From Nectonema munidae (Eukaryota; Nematomorpha; Nectonematoida; Nectonematidae): DNA of 64,000 bases. The notes under the pieces were generated by a model, which was not told the DNA's origin, searched no databases, and saw nothing but the letters and a program-made list of their open reading frames with translations. Positions 12,354 through 22,800 of this stretch are shown piece after piece. Position numbers and translations under genes: made by a program. The DNA lies in contig JAUIRK010000058.1 in the NCBI GenBank assembly GCA_030549495.1, positions 529,749 through 593,748 of the forward strand. Direction: 5' to 3'. Position 1 is the first letter of the stretch; the number at the start of each line of letters is the position of its first letter.

Positions 12354-12578
12354 GTTCCTGGTCAAAAAGGCCCCAAAACCAAAATGGCCAAAATCAAAAC
12401 GGCCAAAGCCAAAACGCCCAAAAACCCAAACAGCTAAAATAAATATGCCCAAAACCAAAACAGTCAAAAATCAAAACAACAAAAATATAAAATGATTAAA
12501 GTTTATTCTCTATCAGTTTTTGGCGGTTTTGGTTATTGACCGTTTTGGTTTTTGGCCTTTTTGACCAGGCCAGGCACC
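12354..12578. mobile_element. Foldback element with 9-bp target duplication
   Basis: Inverted arms built from CCTGGTCAAAAAGGCC and GGCCTTTTTGACCAGG, continued inward by short AAACGGCCAAAA-type repeats, enclose a small A+T-rich loop. The nine bases TTCTGAATG occur on both sides (12345-12353 and 12579-12587). A 9-bp duplication plus long repetitive arms suggests a Mutator-like (MULE) or foldback miniature element. It has no coding capacity. Confidence 0.7.
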
Positions 12579-12587
12579 TTCTGAATG

Positions 12588-14748
12588 AGAGGGTTTTCGC
12601 CTTTATTTTTGTTAAAAATTAAAAAGTATATAATAAAAAGTTTATTTAAATTATATTTTAAGAACATTAATGTAGTATATAGTTTATAAAGGTGGTTACT
12701 ATTTTAAAAAAAGTTTTTTATTTAAAATTTAATGATCTTTAATGCTATATAGGTACGCTATCATATACCCTTCAACAAAAACTTTATTAGGAACCCAATG
12801 GCGTGATAAATTTTTATAGTGTAAGCTAGTTTTCATCTTGCCTTATATCCCTGAGAAGAAATCTGTTGGATTTTCATTGGAAGACAGCTATCGTATGGTC
12901 TGTTGTGCTTTGTAGAAAACCTTTGGATCTTTTTTTAATTGACTTGCTAAACAAATCATTGACGTCCTGTTAGATAGAACCGCCATTTATGATTGTAGCA
13001 ATGCATATGCAGTCGTCGTAATAGAAAATTGCTCCTCCTTTGATGTAGAGTAGTATGGTTGAGATCGAAGCTAGTTTTGCAATATGAATGTCTAGCTTAT
13101 TTTTCCCATGTTCCTTTTAGCATGCCCGCAGGCTAGATCCGGCCCGCAATGCTCTGAAGCCCGGCACGTCGAGCAGAAAACCCAATTGGAACATTTTTTT
13201 TATCCAGATCTTTTCAACCAGAAACAGCTTCACTTTCTTTAGTGATTTTATTCATAGAAAATATAAATATGATCATTGTGCAGTAGAATTGTTTGTTTAG
13301 CAGGCATGTTGTTGCAGTGTATAAAGTTTTGTTTGAAGGCATGTTTTTATTGATTTATTTATTTTTAGCTTTAATTAAATCTTTTAAATGTCATTTCCGT
13401 TCTGCTCAACTTTCTGCAAGCATGTCTCAAATCCTGCGTGTTAAGAAAGGAAAAGGGGACTTTTAGGTTCAGACTTGCAACTCCAAATGGGAATAATACT
13501 TTTTCATCAAACGTTTTGGACAGGCCCAGTGTTTCATATGCTTGAAGACTGTGGCTCTGTCATTAAGGAATACAACGTTCACCGCCGCTGCAGGAAGAAA
13601 AGACGACATAGTTAGACTCTCAGGTAACCTGCAGAAAACAAGTTCGTTTTTTCGGAAGCAGGTTGTTGAGGAGGAGAAGGTGACATGGTCCAGCTTGCGG
13701 TTTTTATTCGTGGTGTCAGTGCTGACCTCTACGTGTATAAGCACTTTTTTTTTTATCTTTTCCCCCTATGTGGCACCACCACTGGAATTCCAGATCATAG
13801 ATATTAAAATCATGTGATATAACACTGTGTTATTGACAGCAAAAAGTGTTAGAAAATTTTTTTTCTATAATAAATTGCAGCAGAAATTTGTTCATATGAT
13901 TACCATCAAAACAGATCTTTAATTGCACTGGTACTTGAAAATGGAGCTCTGAGCCATATATAGAAATGTTTATTCCTCCAGCATAGCAATACCCTGAATG
14001 TATAATCTTGTTGTGGGCTCTCTTTTATTCAGAGTACAAACCCTCAATCCAGATCATGAAGTTAGATGTTGAAAACCTTCAGAATATCTAATACTAGTAT
14101 TTAGTGAATCAAAGCATGGAGTATGCTTCTCTTGATTCAATTTGTGTGATAATGGAATCACTGTAGGAAATGTCGTAAAAAGAAAAACACTCAAACTTCT
14201 ATGTTTGCCATACTCTCAATTATGGTACTTGCTTTTGCCAATTTTATTTTGAAATTTGAATCTTTACTTAGAAAACAAACGTGATTTTTAATTTTATACA
14301 TTTATATTTGTTCTGATGTTTTGAAAGTATGCTGGAATTTATTCCTGCTAAATAGATCTAATTATTTTGTTTTTCAAAAATATAAAAGCTGACAACTAAA
14401 AAAAATGTAAACGTATTTTTAATTTTTTATCCATTTTGGGCACCAACACACACAAACAAAGTTAGAAAGTAGAGCATGATTGAAGGAAACCTTAAAATAT
14501 CAAACTAAATATTTATTCCACTCTATGTCATTTATTAGTATGACTTTTTTTGAATAAATCAAACCCTTAAGTCTGAATAAAATAAGTCAGTAGATGGCCT
14601 AAAGGTGGATGTATATAGATTCTTCATCCAATCGATCTGGGTTTGCTTCCTCTTTATTATTTATTTATACTTTATACTTTATTTTTGTGTCAATATTTGA
14701 AATGCTGTAATATTTCTATTGCTTCAATTGTGATTTTTAAACCAAAAG
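12588..14748. other. Non-coding stretch upstream of the visible LIPT1 exons
   Basis: No gene could be supported. 13125-13180 has GGCCCGC-type words seen near the ends of some hAT elements. Overlapping frames at 13469-13817 on both strands have no recognised domain. About 95 N-terminal residues of LIPT1, with the lipoate-binding first strands, should be encoded here or further upstream, but I could not find a convincing exon. Confidence 0.35.
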
Positions 14749-14957
14749 TTCAAAACAAAATAGCGATCGCTAGAAGACAGAGTGGAGGAGGCACGGTTTA
14801 TCACGACAAAGGAAACCTAAATTGCTCCTTCTTCTCACCAGCTTCCTCTTATAACAAAACAGAGAATTTGAAACTCGTATGCCAAGCACTTGTAGATTGC
14901 AACTTTCATGGCCTCAGCATCAATTACAAAGGAGATATTCTTTTGAATCAGCACAAA
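14749..14957 (+). CDS. LIPT1: LIPT1 exon with the RRxSGGG motif
   Basis: The acceptor is taken as ...CCAAAAG before TTCAAAAC and the donor as AAA/GTAAGC. It encodes IAIARRQSGGGTVYHD and continues to ILLNQHK. The donor is strong; the acceptor is weaker and could lie somewhat upstream. Confidence 0.75.
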
Positions 14958-17900
14958 GTAAGCTCATCCACTTTCTTTTTTTCCCTCACTTCGGCGATAA
15001 ATTTTTCACAAAATTGTTTATAAGATTTCCTCTCTCTCACATCGTATGCTTTAGATCATACGATATTTGCCCTGCATTTTCTCATTTTCATACATGATTT
15101 TGTAAGATTTTTTTCTAAAATATAATTTTTCTGAATATTCCACTTTTTGATTATTTAAATTTACTCTACCATTTGCATACTAGTTGACATGTGCTCATCT
15201 AATTTCTAAATGGGTCTTAACCAGTGGCGGTTTTAAGCCCCCCCTCCCCCCAGTTTTTTGGCTGGACCCCATGTTGGCCCCTCTACATCAAATACCTATT
15301 TTACTGGATGTAAAATTTACTCGAAACTTTTTATAATTTAATTTTTTTGTGTGGGTTTTGCATCCAGGGGAAGAAATATCTCTCTTATCTGGACTGGTGA
15401 ATCTTAGACCAAGAGCACTCTTAATTTGAGGTCTCTGCTGGCATCGAAACGTGAGAGCACCACTCAAATTGATTATAAAAAACAAAAGTTTTATAATTCT
15501 AAATATCGATAAATAATTCATGAAAAAAATTGATAAGTTTTAAATTTTTTAGTTTTAAACCTATTTCTTTACAACTTTTTAAAAACTTGGCCCTTGTTTG
15601 GCCCCTTCACTTTTGAAAATCTAGAACCGCCACTCGTCTTAACCCTTTCATGACCAGAAAAATCAGAGGATATTTATTAAAAAGCAGAAGATTCATATAC
15701 AAAACTATTTGAAAAAGCAGACGAAGGTAAAATTGTTTATGTATCATATAACACTAGTCACGAAATGGTTATTAATGTGTACAATTTTGGAAGCGTATTG
15801 TCAGTGTTAGGATTAGTGTATAATTAGCATTGGTGTTATTATTAGAGTTTAGTTCTTAAAATGTGAGTTTAAATTATTATTAGGTTTAGTGTTAGCGTAA
15901 TTGTACATACATACATTTACATACTACATATACATTTTTTGACATTCTTGACACAACTTTCTTATTTATTTTTTTTAATTCACGTCTGATACAAAAAACA
16001 TCTAGACAACAAATTTTTTACAATGTAATTGTTTGATTTTATAAATATCTTGTTTCTATATCTTCAAAAATAATTTCATTCTTTTCAAAAATTCTATGTA
16101 TGTTTGGCACGACTTATCTTTATAAAAATTTTTTTTCAGAAATTAATATTAATAATAATCCATAGAATAGAAGACTAACAAATAATAAAATAAATACCAT
16201 TTTGTCAGTTTCTGCTGCTACGAATTCAACTTCTGATTTAGACATAATTGTTATGAATAAGAAATGTCAAGTTTCTAGAAAATCGTAAAAGAAAACTTAA
16301 GAATAAAAACTTCATTCAAACCTTTTAAATGCTTTTGAATAATAATTTACCTCGTTTTTGTTAGTTTTTTGAATCCTAAAGTTTTTATCCCTCCCGCAAC
16401 ATCTGAAAATATAGAAAATGCATCCCCGCAACTTTCTTTTATAAAACGAAAATAAACGAACTCACCGTAGAGTCTGCTTGCTAAGGACGCCTTCTCGTCT
16501 GACAACTTGGAAAAAGGATCTTTTATGCAGATTCCACAACAATGTTTCATGATAGGTTTAGTCAAGATAATGTCGCGTTCACTTTTCCACGATTTACAAC
16601 ATAATTATTATATTTGCTTGATCATACATTTAAAAAATGCTGTACACTACATGATACACGTCAGAATCTCCAAAAGTACTTCGACAGACTACTCGTTTTT
16701 ATTTTTCGGTTACGCACTGAGATAAGTCATTATTAACGCTTTAAGACCGGAATTTAGAAGAACAATCATCTGCTTTCTTTTTCAATGGAATTTTATGCAT
16801 TTAAATCAAATAATTTTCATTGGTCCTCAAAGAGGAATGGAGATTCGTGCAAGCTACAAATAAGGATCTTTAAAAAGGACAAATTGTATTTATTATTATA
16901 TCACACGTTCAAAAAACAACCTTCTGTATTTCAGATATCTGGGAGTGCATCGAAAATAGGAAGTAATGTCGCTTATCACCACTGCACCCTTTTGTATGAT
17001 GTTAACCAAAGTCTTCTGAAAGAAGTTTTGAATCCTCCTGAAGTACTTCATTTTATTTCTTGCCAATTTGATTTCGATTCTTTTCCAAAACTTGTTAAAA
17101 CAAATGTGATCAAGCTTAGGTTAGAATAAGCTACCAATGTGTAAGTAATTCATGCATGGATAGAGGATGCGCCATTAATAACAACTCGCTTCTTACCTCC
17201 ACAATACAAAAATGATTAAAAAAAGTTTTTTATAAAAAAGAAATGTCTCTTTATACTTTAGAAGCGGTAAAAGAAAAAGAAAATTTAAATCAGAATAAAA
17301 TTAGTAAGGAAATTAGAATTTTTCTTTGTATTTTTCGGACTAAAAATAAATATTTTTTTTGAACAAGTTTCCAACCTCGACATATTATTTCCTTTGTTTT
17401 TGTAAAAATCTTTCAACGAAAAATGCTTATTTACAGTATATTTTATTAATTCACTGAGCAACAAAGATTTTGTTACAAAAAACTAGATAAATTATTTTAA
17501 CATTATTTATACTCCAATTTTGAATATGTAAACAAAAGTGTTCTTCTCACAGGTTACGATTTTTTGCAAATTGTATTCCAATGATAAGAATTATGATGAT
17601 AATGATAATAATTAAAGATATATAATATTCAATGAATCAACCACCAATTTCCCCCAACCTGAATAGTTTTTTTGAGGAGTCTAATGAAAAGACAGAAAGT
17701 AAAGGAACGGAAACATATTGCTGAAATCAGTACATTTGCTTAGTGAGTCGGAATAGAAGGATTTACTGCGCGATTTGGATTTAACAAAAGAAAAGGCACA
17801 ATTGTTAGGATCAAGACTTAAAGAATGGAATTTACTCCTATCAAACACAAAAATTCCTAACTATCGCTATTGTCATTTAGAATTTTCAATATTTTAGTAC

Positions 17901-19772
17901 CAAAATAGAAGGTTTTTGTTATTGTCGTGACATTATTGGTTTTATGAAAAAAGGCTAATCTACTTATGAATTAGTGGAATGGAGACTTTTCTTAGATTCG
18001 AATAAACCCAGCCGCAATGCAATTTTATTGCATAATGGAAATCAAAGAGCTTCAATATCTTTAGTCCCCGCTACTGGTCATGAAGAAACTTATGGAACAA
18101 TTAGGATGATTTAAAAATGTTTAAATTATAACCATCATCACTGCAATATTAGTGGAGATATTAAAGAGATGACTTTGCTACTGCGATTACAAGCTATGCT
18201 AAATATGTGTTTTTGTGTTTGTGGAATAGCAGAGAAGACCAACATCATTACGAGAAGATAGATTGGCCTCGAAGAAAAGGGTTTATTGTTGGAAAATACA
18301 ATGTAAGAAACAACCTAATTTTTGATTCTGGTAAAATATTCCTCTATCACTTCACGATAAGTTGGGTTTGATGAAAATTTTTGTAAAAGGAATGGATCAT
18401 CAAGGAAGTGAATTTAAATCTTTAAAAAACAAATTTAATAAACCAATAACTAATGATAAGTTAGAAGCAGGTGTTTTTATTGGACCACAAATTCGCAGTC
18501 TAATAAAAGATGCTTCCTTCCTTTCAGCCATAAATTGAAGGCATGGTAGGCTTTTTGTTGATGTCGTAAAATTTTTCTTTTTCCTTGAAAATGCATTTTT
18601 TACATTCTCATCCCAATTTCTTTCCTGAAAATCTTGGAGCTGCAAGTCACGAGCATGAGGAGCGTTTTCATCAGGAAATTGCTACCATGGAAAAAGATAG
18701 CACGGTAAATTCAATCCAAATATGATAGCAGACTATTGTTTGTTTTTACAAAAGGAGAGTAAAAATTCCTTTCAAAAAACGGAAGAGAAAAGAAGGAAGA
18801 TGAAGCAAAATCTCAGTTTAGTTTTACTTTCAATAAATTTTAACAAGGATACTTTTTTTCCAGCTATAATCTGGAATATATCAGAGGTCTGGCAAGACCT
18901 CAGGGGAGACAACTTGCTAGCCTTATCAGAGGTCTGGCAAGACCTCCGGGGAGACAACTTTCTCTACCCGCGTTCAATATATATATTTATTATCAATTTG
19001 GGTTGCTATTGAAATGATGAAAATAAATAAAATAATAGTTCACTAACATTGGCAAAATATAATTAAAAATAAAATTGAGATCTTAAGGCATGTTACACAT
19101 ACATGTGCTAGACTAATTTTGAATTCAGATTTGAAATCAGCAAACTAATCTTAGTAGAATTCAATGATTTTTCTTTCTGTAACAAAAAAAGTTGAATTTT
19201 CTTGCTTAGTGATTATCAATATTCAAATCTGGGCCACAAATCAATGCTTGCTACATCTATGCCAATGAACAGCATACAAACATCGATACAAATCAGTGCT
19301 TCTTAACCACTGCCTCAACCTCTTGTTTTGGGGCACGCATGGCAAATTTGCAGATAAAAATACGCAAACTATATCATATTTAAACAGTCAGAATTTTTTG
19401 CAAATTTATTGGTCTATTATTTGTACTGTACAACATATGTTGTATTTTAGGATCTGTTCTTAAATTTTGGCTACGCACCTTTTTGTCTATCACAGTGCCT
19501 CATTTAGACAGACACGGTGCAATCGCCTATCCTCTTTTCTGAGTATATCTATTCATAGTTTATTCATGTAATAGAGCTTCTGATTTTTCAAAAAATTTAA
19601 TTTTTGAGAAAAAAAAAAAAAAATTTTTTTTTTTGAAAAGAGAAAAAATTTGGAAAAATAAAAAAAATTTAAAAAATTTTTTAAAAAAAATATTTTTTTT
19701 TTTTTATAAAAAAATTTTTAAAAAAAAAAAAATTTTATTTTTTTTTTTAACCAAATTTTTTTTGATAAAAAA

Positions 19773-19804
<32 letters not shown>

Positions 19805-22800
19805 ATTTTTTAAAATTTTTATTTTTAAAAATTAAAATTTTTTTTTTTTTTATTTTTTTTTTTTTTTTTTAAATTTTTTTTCTTTTTTTTTTTTAAAATT
19901 TTTTTTTTTTTTTTTTTAATTTTTTTAAATTAAAAAAAAAAATTGTAACCTGATTTTCTGAATGAAGTGTTGTACTTCAGTTCTAAAATTATTAGATATT
20001 CCTTGTTTATGGACTAAAGACAAGATTCATCCGTACATACTGTTCTATATCTACCTTTTCACATGGTATTAAAAAGTCTTTGCACAAAAAGGCTGTAACT
20101 TATATATTCCTGATTTAAATCAATGCAATTTTATTATTAAGATCTGATCTGAGTAAATTTTATGATATATTTACAGAAATTTAGATTCAATTAACTAAAA
20201 TACAATAATTACTAGTTTATATGTTTTATTAAACGAGTTAATTAAAAAAAACGCTTTTTTTATAAACATCTATTTTATGGTTTTAATGAGGCCCTCTAGT
20301 GTAATTTTGGCTCTTAATTTGGCCCTTTGTTAAAAAAAAAGAACGACTGATCTAAACTGTCTTGTTACAAACTCTATTTAATGAGGAATTGAAAAAGACA
20401 ACAAAATTCAAATGCAAAAAATTGGAGGCCGTAAACACATATGCAGTTTTGACACTGAACTTCGATCTCTGATCTGATCTTTATGAAAGAATTTAACTAA
20501 AAAAAAGAATGTAAAATTTTTTCCTAGAATTTCCTACCGAATTTAACGTATGGTGGTTTTTAGTCGATTTTGGCCAAAAATGGAAATTTCGACTTATACT
20601 CAAAAAATACAGTACTTAAAATAATGTTATTTTTTAATGTCATGATGCTTATTTAGTTAGTTCATATTTTGTTATAGAAACTTATTTTAAGTTACTTATT
20701 TTAAGACCCGTATTTTAAGGAACAAAAAATAATCTAATTTTATCCAGACAGTGGCGTAACCATGAGAATTGCCGCTCGGGCGGTTCATAAATTTTGCGCC
20801 CCTTTTTATTTAAAAAAATTGGTTAAAAACGCACAAAACTTTATAAATTAGTTTTATATAAATGCTTATAATAGAAAATAACGCTTTAATATGAAAATAA
20901 AAAAACTGAAAAATTTATTTAATTCCATACTAATATTTATTTTCAATTATTTATAGATGAACTTTTCTAGCTTTTTTGTTAGCAAACTTTTCAATAACTT
21001 CGTCAAAAACTTTTTTCAGGTCTCAGATTTGTTGTGCATGCATGTTTTTTTGTGTTTGTCAAATGAAAATCTCTTACAACACAAACTGTTATAAAGATCT
21101 TAACATCATATTGATTGCAATATATGAGTGATTTCATAATATGCCGCACCTAAAAATGTGTCGCGCGGGGCGAACCGCCCCCTCCTAGTTACGCCACTGT
21201 CCAGAAGGAAGATAGATTCTAAAATATCTGATAAGTTATTATTTTGGGTGTGTATTATTACTTATTCGCTTTTTAATGTCTCATAACATGTACGGTTTAA
21301 CTCTGGTAGACAACTTCTTTGTCATCTCCAACCTGTATACTAGGATAGTCTCTATTCCATAGTTTGCTATGTGTATGTTTTGATACAATTTGTTATGGAG
21401 ACAGGGTGAACTTTCTGTTTATATTTTCCTAGAAATAAGATTTGATATACTTCATTCGGGGAGACGATGTTACAAAAGTTATTACCTATATTTTTGCAAT
21501 TTCCATGATTTTAAATAACACATTTCTCAATTCATCAAAGAATCGAAAAATATTCTTTAAAAGTCAAAAAATAGTTATATTGCTCTTAATCTTGTGGTAT
21601 CTCCTTAACGCAGGGGTGCAAAAATTATTTAAATCTTAATCGCGCATTAAAAAATTTAATCGCACATGCTTTTGGTAGTTAAGTAAGGGGTTATTAACCT
21701 GTGTATACTCTATAAAAGTTTGAGTACATACAGTTAGTGTTTTAAAATAAAAAGTTTAATTATTTTTATTGCACTACGACATCAAATAGTAAATCAAAAA
21801 TAAACTATTTTATTTAAATTAGACCTAATGTCTACGTGAAGAGTGCCAAAGTTTTAGACTTTCTGTGGGATCAAACTCATCAATTGAAACTCCAGATAGA
21901 CCAATTAGCATTAGAGAATCTAAGTTTTCACAGGTAATTTTGCTCCTTAAATTTGTTTTGATCAAGTTCATTCTACTGAACCCTTTTCACATCCTGCAGA
22001 TGATCAAGGCAAACTAAGAACAATTGATAATAATTTTGACAAAAGCGAAAATCTTTCTGAATTTAAGATGACATATTTGGAAATTTGATGAAAACACTGT
22101 TCTTTACATTTGGGTTTCAATAAAAACCATTCATCAAGAAGCATTTGCTCATCAAAGTTAAAACTTAGATTCCCCATTGATAATAATAGAGGACTTTCAA
22201 AGTGCTTGGCTAGTTTTCTAATTTCATAATCACCAAAATCAGACAACTTTTTTCCATCAGGCCATGTTAATGTATCAAATATTGACATGTGACTCACTAC
22301 ACTTCCTTGTAGGGTTTCAAATCTTTTTATAAGCGAAGTCACTGCGTCAATACTTATATTTTTTCTGTCTTCTTGATAGTTGATTTTTCCTGTGTCTACA
22401 CTCTCCAACTGTATTTCTTTAAACATACCTGAATTTGAAACATTTTTTGTGAAGGCTGCTTCTTTATTGCCAAAATTATTTTTTAAATTATTCAGAAGAC
22501 TGATTATTTTTTCAACAAAAGGTTTTATATCACTTATAAGGAGCGACTCTTTTTGAAATAGCAAAGAAAGGGGCTTGAGAATTATCAAAAAATCATAGAA
22601 GAAATGACAAAGTTTTAAAAATCTATACTCGCAAATAGATTTCAGGATCAATTTCGATTCGAAGCAATGTGATTTTTAATAGAAGCAGTTCTTTGTAAAT
22701 GCAGGACAATTGGCTGCCAATTTTTCAAAAAAGCGCGCAAAGCTTGTTCTTTACTTGCTATCCAACGAACAGAATTAATATCTTTTAATTTTAAAATCTC

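Noticed and set aside
13469-13817. Overlapping frames on both strands of about 91 residues each
   Set aside because: No recognised domain, no splice or codon support; at most part of an old hAT-like repeat.
14597-14650. Third SINE copy (AGTAGATGG ... GGGTTTGCTTCC)
   Set aside because: Only loosely resembles tRNA promoter boxes and does not align with the SINE body.
19292-19560. hAT element starting at CAGTGCTTCTTAACC
   Set aside because: Only one terminus-like word; no inverted partner or 8-bp duplication found.
19633-19872. Lys/Phe-rich reading frame
   Set aside because: Translation of an A-run/T-run tract.
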